Shown: positions 21,117 to 30,993 of the stretch, piece after piece
How positions within the stretch are numbered: the first letter of the stretch is position 1
Layout: every line of letters starts with the position of its first letter
DNA from: Rhynchopus sp. YZ270_cl-10
Taxonomy: Eukaryota > Euglenozoa > Diplonemea > Diplonemida > Diplonemidae
Reading direction: 5' to 3'
NCBI GenBank assembly: GCA_964035575.1
Contig: OZ037863.1
Coordinates: forward strand, 1,094,001-1,158,000
Length of the DNA: 64,000 bases
Translations under genes and position numbers: made by a program
The notes under the pieces: generated by a model
Database searches by the model: none
What the model was told of the DNA's origin: nothing
What the model saw: only the letters and a program-made list of their open reading frames with translations

Positions 21117-21228
21117 TTTTCACGCACACTACTTTGTGAGCGGAAAGTTTCGCGTCGTTCGCTCACCCGTGTGGAAGCGTCAACGCATCAAACAACTAGG
21201 GGGTGGGGGAACGACAAGTGACACTTTT
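21117..21228 (+). repeat. Family F repeat (short copy)
   Basis: ACGCACACTACTTTGTGAGC then GGAAAGTTTCGCGTCGTTCG and GTGGAAGCGTCAACGCATCA and GGGAACGACAAGTGACAC. Longer copies are at 23938-24105 and 47339-47500. Confidence 0.75.
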
Positions 21229-21358
21229 TTTCAGTATCTGCGTCTGCCTGCACTCTGTTAGTGTCGTCTAGCTAACAATAGAGAATTTCTGGGCAAGGCG
21301 CCGGCTCACGAAATTCTTCGGGATAACCTCAGGTGCATGAAAATTGCGTGTGATCTGG

Positions 21359-21400
21359 GGTGAGGAAGCGTTCCAACTTTTCAACCTCTTCCCCTATTTA
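21359..21400 (+). repeat. Family G element
   Basis: GGGTGAGGAAGCGTTCCAAC then TTTTCAACCTCTTCCCC, with the small palindrome GGAAGCGTTCC. A second copy lies in the cullin intron at 43291-43330. Confidence 0.6.
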
Positions 21401-21509
21401 CCTTTCACGCCTTTTTTACCCTCCCCCGTTTTAGAATCAACAGAGAGTGTACGTTAAGATTTTTACCCCGAAATTGAACGATTGTGCACCCTTTGATGCA
21501 AAGAGAAGA

Positions 21510-21566
21510 GTGTGGATCTTTGTGCAGGTGGGCAACTACACGACCCCAACAGTTTATCAAAGAAAA
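21510..21566 (+). repeat. Family H element
   Basis: GTGTGG and CTACAC close a hairpin over a GC-rich loop, followed by GACCCCAACAGTTTATCAAA. Confidence 0.55.
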
Positions 21567-22370
21567 TAATTCGTCTCTTATTTTCAATTGTGCACATTCT
21601 GATGTCTGTGCACGAGACGTATATTTCATCAGTGCGCTGCACCGAAGAAACGATGAAGCGTTTACACTTCTTTTTCATTGTTTGCTGTTATTCTCTACCC
21701 CCTTTTTTTTTTGCTTTTTTTGATCCCTTCTGCGTTGCCGAACAACAGCAGAAACAAAAGCAAAACTTTTTTTTATCAGATGTAAACCACGAAATGGATG
21801 GAGCTGGGCTTTTGTGCCAGACTGCCACCGGTACTTTATTTTTATGCGACTGTGTCCACCGATGGTGAAGTTCTTTTTCTCTCTCTTTTTTTTTTTCACT
21901 TTCAACCTTCAACTTTCTCTCGTTTATTTTCCAACCTATTTCTCCTTCGAGCGTAGCAAAGCGTACCAAAACAAGAGCATCTTTTCTCTTCAATCGTGAT
22001 ACAATATGTTGTGAACCCTAAAATGTTCGAAACATCGGAGGAGTTAAAACACCAAAAAAAAATTTGCAATTTCAAAAACCCAAGGAGAATTTTACCCCCC
22101 CCTCTGACGGTTCTTGGATCACAGCGAGCACGCCCCCCCGGAATGTCGACACTACAACCAACCGTCGCATAGTTTATAATTCCAAAGGTTTGGGGTATTG
22201 GTAAAAAGCTGATAAATCCCTATTTTTCTCCGAACCAGAGAGAGTGAAATCCCCAGGGCAACGCTTCTTTCAGACTACCAAAAAAAGCAAAAAAATATAA
22301 CAGTCCAAAAAGCTTGGCGTCCAAAATAAGTTTGCAACTGAGTTGCTGAAGCAGCCTTTTACTTCTTTCC

Positions 22371-22430
22371 TCAGTGCCCTGCGTCCGCCGATGAACGGTG
22401 CGGCGTTTGCACTTTTCAACTTCTTTCTTC
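22371..22430 (+). repeat. Family D element, long-loop form
   Basis: GTGCCCTGCGTCCGCCGATG then AACGGTGCGGCGTTTGCAC and TTTTCAACTTCTTTCTTC. It shares its loop (GTCCGCCGATGAACGGTG) with the copy at 57086. Confidence 0.6.
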
Positions 22431-22764
22431 TGTAGTCCATCAACAATGATCACCCCCCCTTATTTTTTTTTGTAGCAGTTTTTTTAAAAAGAGGAGACGA
22501 CGCTGGTGGACAAAACTCCATCTTTCGATTGAAAATATTAACTTAATCATTCTGTCGCAGATGTCAACCTCAAAAATGGATGTAGCACCGCATGGCTGAC
22601 GGTCCACCTAGTGTACCGGTTATACTGCTTTTATTTGCTCGTCGCTGTCCGTTCTGGAAAGGTAAACCAGAGGAACGCATTCTCTGATGAGAGTGTCTTT
22701 TTTTTGTCTCATGTACAAAGAAGAAAACAGCGATGACCATTCCTACAGGGGAGGAGCTTGGGGG

Positions 22765-23419
22765 TTAAATCGGGTCAGATTGACCCGATTTCCTTCGGCC
22801 CCATGGAAAAAAACGGGTCAGGGCAAAAAAAAAAAAAAAACTATAGATTTTTGAGGGAAAAAATCCAAAAAATAGGGTACTCTACTTGTTGCATGAGGGG
22901 GTCTGAGAAGGATGAGGAACTGCTATGTGACCCCACCGCGACGAGCACGAAGCTCAAAGAAGCCAGAATGCCCTCAAACGCGCGCTCCACCCCGATCAAA
23001 CCCGAACCCAAGAGGGATGCCGAACTCGACCTAGCCGTTGGTTACTGGCGCGAGCTGACGATCCAGATATTGGATCAACTCGCTGGGTGACACACCAAAA
23101 GAGGGGCTCAGACAGTGACAAGTGTTGCCGGGGATACGGAACGCCCTCCGACGTTTGCTCGAAGGGGACACCTGCCCAGAGAGAGTACCTGACCTGGCGA
23201 GGGCCTACGCACACATTCCACACCTCCATTGCGCAACCCTACCTTGATGACCTCATCGCCAGTGTCAAGGGCAACATGCATTCCGCGGGGATGGTGCAAC
23301 ATTTGTGTATCATCAACGTGTAACATTTTGTGACACGCGCCTTCTCATTCTGCATGTGTTTGTCTTCACAGGAGCTTTTCCGCCGAAGGCGGAAAAGCTC
23401 GGGACCTGACCCGATTTAA
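22765..23419. mobile_element. Candidate non-autonomous DNA element bounded by TTAA and inverted repeats
   Basis: TTAAATCGGGTCAG at the left end and CTGACCCGATTTAA at the right end form a 14 bp perfect inverted repeat. Both ends carry TTAA, which is the target duplication of piggyBac-type elements, but TTAA is itself a palindrome, so this is only suggestive. Inner hairpins occur at both ends (GGGTCAGATTGACCC, and AGCTTTTCCGCC with GGCGGAAAAGCT). The 450 bp core is more GC-rich than its surroundings and has broken-looking reading frames on both strands (for example YWRELTIQILDQL), none of which I recognise. Confidence 0.55.
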
Positions 23420-23645
23420 CAGAATTTGACCTGATTTTGCCCCAAACCCATATTCCAAGCTCCTGCCCTGCATTCCTCATCATTGAAAACAGAAAGAAAT
23501 ACAAAGGGTAACACCCTCTTTTTTTTCACAAAATAAAAATCGGCAAGATTTTTGGATTTTTTTGAGAAGATTTTTGACCCCAATTTTTGAACCTTCCACG
23601 ACAGGTCTTTTTTTTTTTTGCCGCAGGGTACTTGTGCTTTCATCC

Positions 23646-23705
23646 GGATGGCTGGCATCGTACGTGGGTCAGTCGGCGGTGCCTGCATTAATAACTTCAC
23701 TTTTT
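23646..23705 (+). repeat. Family E element
   Basis: GGATGGCTGGCATCGTACGT then GGGTCAGTCGGCGGTGCCTG. GGCATCG pairs with CGGTGCC. Related copies are at 54396 and 54834. Confidence 0.6.
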
Positions 23706-23891
23706 TTTTGCAGGGCTTTGTATATTTTATGCCTGCGTCAGTACCTGCGTTCCCTGCCCCCCTCTCTCCATCCCCGTTCCCTGCACTATTTGACCCCCCC
23801 AAAAAAAATGTGAATATTTGCATTCTCCTACAGTGCTTGGTGGCGACAGCCAATGCGCCTTTAAGCTCCCCCCCATCCCCATTTCTTTTTA

Positions 23892-24105
23892 AGTGTCTGC
23901 GTCCCAGAAGCGTTTTCACTATCAACTTCACTTTTTTTTTACGCACACTACTTTGTGAGCGGAAAGTGTCACGTCGTTCACTCACCCAACCGTGCTCCGC
24001 AACACCACCACCCAACAGGTGATTTTTAGTGTGTGTGGAAGCGTCAACGCATCAAACAACTACAAGAAGGGGGGTGAGGGAACGACAAGTTGACACTTTT
24101 GTTAT
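23892..24105 (+). repeat. Composite SINE-like repeat: family D followed by family F
   Basis: GTGTCTGCGTCCCAGAAGCG with the ACTATCAACTTCACTTTT tail runs straight into ACGCACACTACTTTGTGAGC and about 165 bp shared with 47339-47500, ending GGGAACGACAAGTTGACAC. Confidence 0.7.
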
Positions 24106-24653
24106 AGCCATTCCTCGATCCGTCATATTTTATTGATTTCTTCTTTTTTCTTTTTTCCTTTTTTTTTGTTTTTTGTATGTATCCTTACTTGGGTGGAGTT
24201 TGTCCATGCTACACATCCTTTTTTGTGGAAAATCTGTGATTTGCTGGTACCACACAGCGAACGTCTTTAACTGTCCACCCATCCTTCCCCCATGCATTTC
24301 TCTTACCAGCCTGAGCTTAAGTCTACTGGTATTCTTAACAATAGGGTACTTTCCCATATTTCGTCGTTTGGGACCGCACTGCACTCCATCATGTTCAGCT
24401 GTACTGCTTCATAGTGCCCCGCTTTGGCTGCTGTGTGACCAGACCCGCAATAATTCTGTCCTGGGTAACCAAAACACATCAATCCCGCCAGCGTGGAGGT
24501 CCTCAGGTCTGTTCGAGTGAAGATGTTCCTGTATCGCCCCAGAGTCTGGTAGAGCCTTGCGTGTAAACCAAGTCGTTCAAGACCCATGTTACAAAAAAAA
24601 AAATACCCACACAGATTTGACACATAAGTAAAAATAACCCTCAGTCGTGTGCA

Positions 24654-27600
24654 ATGACTTCGCCTGTGAGCAACGCTGAGTACACAGCTCAGAAGAGCGT
24701 CAACGCAGAGATCGAGCTTGCCCTCGGTGAGATGTTCAAGGTCCGACCCGATGAGCCTGTGCCCTGGATGGCAGAGTACTTCGTGGAACGCTCTGCAGCG
24801 CTGAACCTGCCCTGCAGAGTTGCGACGTCGCTGTCCGCAAGAACCACGTTCGAGATCCTCGGTGGTGTTGCTGCAGTGACACGCGCAGTGGACGTCACCT
24901 TCCTGCGCGCTATCTCAGATGTACGCGTCGCACATCTTCTCAACGGCGTAAAGGTGGACGACATCAAGTCTGCAACTGTGGCCGCCCTCTCCAAGGCTGT
25001 TGGCGCCACAGCGGACGCACGTCTGCCGCAGGAAGGAGCACTTCTCTCACACTCTGATGAGTCTGGTGAGATTTTTGCTGCACACCTGCGTCAGTCGCTT
25101 GTGGACCTTGGCTACGCCACACATGAGGTGGACGTCACCGTTGCTGCCTTCCTTTCGCTTGGCAAAGAAAAGAGTCTGTTCGAGCGTCTTGGTGGTGCAC
25201 CTGCTGTTGATGTTGCTGTTGACAAGTTCTACGAGAAGGTTGTGAACGACGACCGTGTGAAGTCCTTCTTCAAGACCGTGGACATGCGCAAGCAGCGTCA
25301 GAAGCAGAAGTCCTTCCTGACCTACGCCTTTGGAGGACCGAACAACTACACATCCAAGAACATGCGTGACGGACACAGGTACATGGTGCGTGACCAGGGT
25401 CTGAACGACATGCACTTCGACACCATTGTTGAGCTTCTTGCAGGAACCCTGAAGGAGCTTGGCATCCCAGACTCTGACATTGCTCAGGTTGGTGCAATCG
25501 CAGAGAGTGTTCGTGACGATGTTCTGTGCAGAGGTGAAGGACTTGAGAAGAAGGAACAGACACTGTTCGAGCGTCTTGGTGGTGCACCTGCTGTTGATAT
25601 TGCTGTGGACAAGTTCTACGAGAAGGTTGTGAACGATGACCGTGTGAAGTCCTTCTTCAAGACTGTGGACATGCGCAAGCAGCGTCAGAAGCAGAAGTCC
25701 TTCCTGACCTACGCCTTTGGAGGACCGAACAACTACACTTCGAAGAACATGCGTGACGGACACAGGTACATGGTGCGTGACCAAGGACTGAACGACATGC
25801 ACTTCGACACCATTGTTGAACTTCTTGCAGGAACCCTGAAGGAACTTGGCATCCCAGACTCTGACATTGCTCAGGTTGGCGCAATCGCAGAGAGTGTTCG
25901 TGACGATGTTCTGTGCAGAGGTGAAGGACTTGAGAAGAAGGAACAGACACTCTTTGAGCGTCTTGGTGGTGCACCTGCTGTTGATGTTGCTGTGGACAAG
26001 TTCTACGAGAAGGTTGTGAACGATGACCGTGTGAAGTCCTTCTTCAAGACTGTGGACATGCGTAAGCAGCGTCAGAAGCAGAAGTCCTTCCTGACCTACG
26101 CCTTTGGAGGACCGAACAACTACACCTCGAAGAACATGCGTGACGGACACAGGTACATGGTGCGTGACCAGGGACTGAACGACATGCACTTCGACACCAT
26201 TGTTGAGCTGCTTGCAGGAACCCTGAAGGAACTTGGCATCCCAGACTCTGACATCGCGCAGGTGGGCGCGATTGCAGAGAGTGTTCGTGACGACGTTCTG
26301 TGCAAGGGTGAGGGACTTGAGAAGAAGGAACAGACACTGTTCGAGCGTCTTGGTGGTGCACCTGCTGTTGATGTTGCTGTGGACAAGTTCTACGAGAAGG
26401 TTGTGAACGATGACCGTGTGAAGTCCTTCTTCAAGACCGTGGACATGCGCAAGCAACGTCAGAAGCAGAAGTCCTTCCTGACCTACGCCTTTGGAGGACC
26501 GAACAACTACACATCCAAGAACATGCGTGATGGACACAGGTACATGGTGCGTGACCAGGGACTGAACGACATGCACTTCGACACCATTGTTGAGCTTCTT
26601 GCAGGAACCCTGAAGGAGCTTGGCATCCCAGACTCTGACATTGCTCAGGTTGGCGCAATCGCAGAGAGTGTTCGTGACGATGTTCTGTGCAAGGGAGAGG
26701 GACTTGAGAAGAAGGAACAGACACTCTTTGAGCGTCTTGGTGGTGCACCTGCTGTTGATGTTGCTGTGGACAAGTTCTACGAGAAGGTTGTGAACGATGA
26801 CCGTGTGAAGTCCTTCTTCAAGACTGTGGACATGCGCAAACAACGTCAGAAGCAGAAGTCCTTCCTGACCTACGCCTTTGGAGGACCGAACAACTACACA
26901 TCCAAGAACATGCGTGACGGACACAGGTACATGGTGCGTGACCAGGGACTGAACGACATGCACTTCGACACCATTGTTGAGCTCCTTGCAGGAACCCTGA
27001 AGGAGCTTGACATCCCAGACTCTGACATTGCTCAGGTTGGCGCAATCGCAGAGAGTGTTCGTGACGATGTTCTGTGCAGAGGTGAGGGACTTGAGAAGAA
27101 GGAACAGACACTCTTCGAACGTCTTGGTGGTGCACCTGCTGTGGATGTTGCTGTTGACAAGTTCTACGAGAAGGTTGTGAACGACGACCGTGTGAAGTCC
27201 TTCTTCAAGACCGTGGACATGCGTAAGCAGCGTCAGAAGCAGAAGTCCTTCCTGACCTACGCCTTTGGAGGACCGAACAACTACACCTCGAAAAACATGC
27301 GTGACGGACACAGGTACATGGTGCGTGACCAGGGACTGAACGACATGCACTTCGACACCATTGTTGAACTTCTTGCAGGAACCCTGAAGGAGCTTGACAT
27401 CCCAGACTCTGACATTGCTCAGGTTGGCGCAATCGCAGAGAGTGTTCGTGACGACGTTCTGTGCAAGGGTGAGGGATTTGACGTCGTTAAATCGCCTAAG
27501 GCTGCTACCGCCAAGAAGGCAACGAAGAAGGTGGTGAAGAAGGCACCGACAAAGACGACGAAGGCGGCCTCACCCTCTGCCAAGTCTGCTGCCAAGGCCA

Positions 27601-27698
27601 CGACGAAGAGCACCGCAAAGACGTCGACGAAATGTGCAGCTAAACCTGCCGCAAAAGCCGCTAAAACCGTCTCGAAGAAGGCAACAGAGAAGAATTAA
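24654..27698 (+). CDS. Polymeric truncated hemoglobin 2 (six heme globins, lysine/alanine-rich tail)
   Basis: 1014 residues from an ATG reading MTSPVSNAEY. The docking motif EIELALGEMFKVRPDEPVPW then MAEYFVER (about 22-50) is the clearest RIIa/Dpy-30 match of the four. A heme-less globin-like domain follows (TTFEILGGVAAVTRAVDVTF, about 65-170). Six globin repeats of 129 residues begin at base 25176 and are almost identical to each other. Each has Tyr B10, Phe CD1, Gln E7, Gln E11 and His F8, and ends SVRDDVLC(K/R)GEG. The last about 70 residues (AKKATKKVVKKAPTKTTKA and onward) resemble the basic tail of histone H1 and could bind acidic tubulin tails, RNA or DNA (inference). No intron is seen. 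It differs from gene 3 mainly in repeat number and tail. Confidence 0.92.
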   Translation: MTSPVSNAEYTAQKSVNAEIELALGEMFKVRPDEPVPWMAEYFVERSAALNLPCRVATSLSARTTFEILGGVAAVTRAVDVTFLRAISDVRVAHLLNGVKVDDIKSATVAALSKAVGATADARLPQEGALLSHSDESGEIFAAHLRQSLVDLGYATHEVDVTVAAFLSLGKEKSLFERLGGAPAVDVAVDKFYEKVVNDDRVKSFFKTVDMRKQRQKQKSFLTYAFGGPNNYTSKNMRDGHRYMVRDQGLNDMHFDTIVELLAGTLKELGIPDSDIAQVGAIAESVRDDVLCRGEGLEKKEQTLFERLGGAPAVDIAVDKFYEKVVNDDRVKSFFKTVDMRKQRQKQKSFLTYAFGGPNNYTSKNMRDGHRYMVRDQGLNDMHFDTIVELLAGTLKELGIPDSDIAQVGAIAESVRDDVLCRGEGLEKKEQTLFERLGGAPAVDVAVDKFYEKVVNDDRVKSFFKTVDMRKQRQKQKSFLTYAFGGPNNYTSKNMRDGHRYMVRDQGLNDMHFDTIVELLAGTLKELGIPDSDIAQVGAIAESVRDDVLCKGEGLEKKEQTLFERLGGAPAVDVAVDKFYEKVVNDDRVKSFFKTVDMRKQRQKQKSFLTYAFGGPNNYTSKNMRDGHRYMVRDQGLNDMHFDTIVELLAGTLKELGIPDSDIAQVGAIAESVRDDVLCKGEGLEKKEQTLFERLGGAPAVDVAVDKFYEKVVNDDRVKSFFKTVDMRKQRQKQKSFLTYAFGGPNNYTSKNMRDGHRYMVRDQGLNDMHFDTIVELLAGTLKELDIPDSDIAQVGAIAESVRDDVLCRGEGLEKKEQTLFERLGGAPAVDVAVDKFYEKVVNDDRVKSFFKTVDMRKQRQKQKSFLTYAFGGPNNYTSKNMRDGHRYMVRDQGLNDMHFDTIVELLAGTLKELDIPDSDIAQVGAIAESVRDDVLCKGEGFDVVKSPKAATAKKATKKVVKKAPTKTTKAASPSAKSAAKATTKSTAKTSTKCAAKPAAKAAKTVSKKATEKN
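25176..27476 (+). repeat. 387 bp coding repeat array, six units
   Basis: Six direct repeats of 387 bp, one globin domain each, differ mostly at scattered silent sites. This is the pattern of recent unequal exchange or gene conversion. Confidence 0.95.
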
Positions 27699-28339
27699 GC
27701 TTAATGACATTTTGTGTTTTTATTATTAAGTAGTTTGTGTCTTTGGGTTTGTTTCTTTGTGTTTCACGTGCCCGATGTGGTTTGTGTGAAGGAAACCTTG
27801 GTTTTTTTTGTAACTGATGTTATCAGATTTTGGTAATGCGACCTTTAGCTTGGATATTTGTAGTGAATTTGTGATCTGTTTGATTTGTACATGAAGTGAG
27901 GAAATTGTTGTTATCATTGAGTACGTGCGTCAGTTAGTATGTACGGTAAGATGTTCATTTTCAGCTTTTTTGTACTTTTTTATTTCTAAAATTTTCTTCT
28001 TCGGATCAAAATGGAGTGCTGAAGCACACCTATTGTATTGCCGATGTTGTTTTTTTTTTTTATCACCCCTTTTCTCTCTGTTTTACCCTCCCTTTTATTG
28101 TTTGGTTACTGTATTCAGTTTAACCGTCCCTGTCAGTCTTACTCTGAGCAGTATTTTTATTGTTTATATTCTGTTGCTCAGTGTCGACACTTCATTGATT
28201 ATTGACTACTTTTTTCCGCAGGAACACCTTTTGCGAATGGCAGTACTGCCCGATTCACCAACATCGCAAAAGAGTATCCAGTGAAGTACCTATATAACAG
28301 TATAGGGTACTGTTTCTATGGATCAGTTTAAATAAAACT

Positions 28340-28400
28340 GTGGAGTAAAGAGTGCAGGTTGCACAGGTGGCATCTACACTATTCCAACAAGTTATCAATA
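28340..28400 (+). repeat. Family H element
   Basis: GTGGAG and CTACAC close a hairpin with GTGCAGGTTGCAC inside, followed by TATTCCAACAAGTTATCAAT. Confidence 0.6.
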
Positions 28401-29308
28401 AAACCACATTTTTTTTTGTTTTCTTTTCCCTCCCCGTTGAAGATAGCCACGCCTTCATGAGGGTTTTTCCTTGGTGAGGATTTGCATCTTCTTAACCACT
28501 TCCTTTTTTTTTTTGTGTACTTCCAGGGTTTCCGCCAGGATTTGGGGTTTCAGAAATTGGGGTGTACCATGAAAACGACCCCCAAAAAAATTTTTTTCTC
28601 CCCAAAAAAGCGGTCGTCGCGCGATTCGCGCGCGCCTCCCTGTCAGACACAGGTAGAGAGGCGAAGCGTGCGGGGGGGTGCTACAAAAAAACTTTTTGGG
28701 AAGGGTTGAAAGAGCAGAAGGGGAAGTGCGAGATACGCTCACTACCGGTTGAGGTGTCACTTCCACTGGCCGTATCGCCTCGTCAACCGTGGGAGGGGTC
28801 TCCTTCTTGACCAAGACAAGTCGGCTCTGCCGCAGCTTTGGCACAATTTTGGGTTTTTGCACCAGGCTTTTTAGCACCAGCTTTGATAGCAACCATGTTA
28901 AGCTTCGCAGCTGTGTTGTCTGGTAGAGGTGGTTCGTTTGGAGGTCGGGGGTGGAAGCTTAACAAGGTAAGGAGTCTTGTGAGAGGTGATGGTATTTGTT
29001 TTTTCATTGCGTGGTGCTACACAGTGATTACAGTGCTGCCGTTGGAACATGTAATAGAAAGTGAATGCACTCGTCGCTTGCACCGAAGCCTCCTTTAAAA
29101 AAGGGTCAATGCACAGAAGTGTCAATGATAATATAGCAACATCAAATAGCCAGCAACACAGCGCCGCAGGCGCACGGTACGCTACTTTTTTCTTTTTTTC
29201 CTAGATTTTACCCCCCTTTTCTTCCACTTCTTTTGACGCAGCGAGCCAAACGCTCTGCACGGTGGGGTCACATGACCACGGGGGGTCATCTACAACCTCT
29301 AAAACCCC

Positions 29309-29401
29309 ATTTTTCTCGGGTGTACTTTGGTACACCCCGAATCCCTGTAAAAATCCAAATTTTTCCGGGAAAAATATTGGGGTGTACCAAAGTACACCCC
29401 G
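29309..29401. repeat. Foldback with twin GTAC palindromes
   Basis: GGTGTACTTTGGTACACC near 29319 and GGTGTACCAAAGTACACC near 29382 are inverted copies of each other, with ATTTTTC and GGAAAAAT between. The block can form one long hairpin or two small ones. Confidence 0.65.
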
Positions 29402-29745
29402 GTACACCTTGGCGGAAACTCTGACTTCCCAACTACACTCCCCTCCCGGTTTCCCACCATTCTGTTTTGTTGCGGTACACCCCTGGACCTCAAGGTCTTG
29501 TGCTGGCTGTTCGCGTCTAGCTTCCTGGCACTAGCGATTTCTTCAATTTCATTTTATTGTCTTTTTTTGTCTGGATTGATGTGTGAGACTTGACCACATC
29601 CATCTGTTCAGTCATTTTTGTTTACGTGGTAACGAAGTGGAGAAGGCGTTTTAGCACAATTTAAGAATTTTTCTTGAATGTGACTAAAACACGAGAAGGT
29701 TCCGTTCGTATCATAGTTGTTTTTTTTTTTATTCGAATATGATCA

Positions 29746-29776
29746 GGTGACTCAGCACGAGAGGCTTAGGGTCATC
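29746..29776 (+). repeat. GNRA hairpin element, stem type B
   Basis: GGTGACTCAGC, loop ACGAGAG, then GCTTAGGGTCATC, followed by TTATAAACTTTTCTTTTAT. Confidence 0.6.
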
Positions 29777-30179
29777 TTATAAACTTTTCTTTTATTCCGT
29801 TCTCTTTTCGACACAAAAAAAGATGACAAAAAAAAATGTGTCTATTCTCAGATCGCAGGATTAAGGTGCTTAACCAGAGACCCAGATGGTGTTCTCTGAG
29901 CAAACTTCACCCTTTCCTCTGAGAAAGAAGGCTAAAATGCCGCGTCCCTTTTTCTCGGGTCATTTTTTTTGTCTTTTTTTTTAAAAAATCAGCTCTCTTT
30001 TTGCACGAAACATACGGAAATGTTATCAGTGGACTCCTGGTCTACTTTCACCTAAATGAAAAGACCCCCCCTTCCCATATGTTACTTCACGTCAACCAAA
30101 ACTTTGGGTATCCCTTTTGCTTCATTTTGAAAGATCTCAATAGACTCCCCAACGTTGTTGCCGCTTTACTCCACATCAA

Positions 30180-30745
30180 GCGTTAGCGAGGTTGCAAAAT
30201 GATGTGATATTCACTAACCTCGCCACATAGCTACCACATGCTGCAGAGAGCGTCTCGTTGCAGATCGCCTCGTCGATGGCCTCCTTCACAGGTGGAAGGA
30301 GAACACGGTTCGAGAGAGGGGTTTGCAGTGCGGTGTGTGTGATGGTCTATAGTCCAGTTCTGTGCGCCGCCTGGCCATGGGGACTTCAAGAAGATTTCGT
30401 TATCGAAATTGAGAGCATGTGCACTCAGCATATCCTCCCCCCACTACGTAGATTGCGCCCCAACAGATCGACAATGTCTGCTGCCTCGTGGTCAGACATG
30501 ATTCCACGGTCTACTTGTTTATGAACCGCTCGTTGTAGCTGCAGAGCCTTGCATTGCCCCGTCCCCGATGTGATGACATCGATGAACATATTAAAGACCA
30601 AGACCTTCTTTGCATCGTTGGGGTGTCATACGGACACATTCACCACAGAGAACGAACAGCCATTCTTGGCGGCAGTCCCACCGTTATGGGGCACCATATT
30701 ATGGTGTCTATTGTTCCCGACGTATAGGTGTACACTGACTCTCGC
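30180..30745 (-). pseudogene. Decayed protein-coding trace of unknown family
   Basis: On the minus strand several coding-like segments follow in order: LYVGNNRHHNMVPHN, then KKVLVFNMFIDVITSG and ALQLQRAVHKQVDRGIMSDH, then VKEAIDEAICNETLSAACGS. The stretch is more GC-rich than its surroundings, as the real genes are. No single open frame spans it, so it is broken or cut by unrecognised introns. The protein family is unknown to me. It lies just upstream of globin gene 3. Confidence 0.4.
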
Positions 30746-30993
30746 TGGATAGTTCCTCATAACGATGTTGCATTTATTTAATAGTAATACACGGATACTG
30801 CTAGATCTGGCCAGATCTGGGAAAAAGAGCTGTGAATCTGCGAGTTCATTTTTCTTTAGCGTTTATCTAAATTCAAATGCAACAGCAGTTGCAGCGGCGG
30901 AGGACTGTGATGCTTACCACCACACACCAATCACCTCCTTCACATCAGCTAGTTATACTACCCATACCCCATACCCAAACCAACAAGCAAAAT

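Larger units (their letters stand above)
18757..24653. other. Six-kilobase intergenic region with many short elements
   Basis: No host gene is supported. It carries hairpin elements of several families (listed separately), a small element with ATACCGTATTC inverted ends (20190-20356), a 655 bp element bounded by TTAAATCGGGTCAG inverted repeats (22765-23419) and SINE-like D+F copies. Long T, C and A runs are common. The 3' flank of globin gene 1 has AATAAA at about 18783. Confidence 0.6.
27699..30179. other. Intergenic region downstream of globin gene 2
   Basis: It holds a family H hairpin (28340-28400), a foldback built on GGTGTACTTTGGTACACC (29309-29401) and a GNRA hairpin (29746-29776). Around 28720-28975 the DNA is more GC-rich and both strands show short coding-like frames next to a GTAAGG donor-like site, but nothing is recognisable. 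No gene is called. Confidence 0.5.

Noticed and set aside
25047-27350. Long antisense open frame (767 codons) across globin array 2, with similar frames of 1079 and 581 codons across arrays 3 and 4
   Set aside because: They are mirror frames of a homogeneous coding repeat: one repeat unit without an antisense stop keeps the whole array open. No start context, no domain.
28455-28892. 145-codon minus-strand frame
   Set aside because: It crosses homopolymer and foldback sequence and has no recognisable domain. A short coding-like segment (KKETPPTVDEAIRPVEVTPQ) is noted, but it is too little to call.
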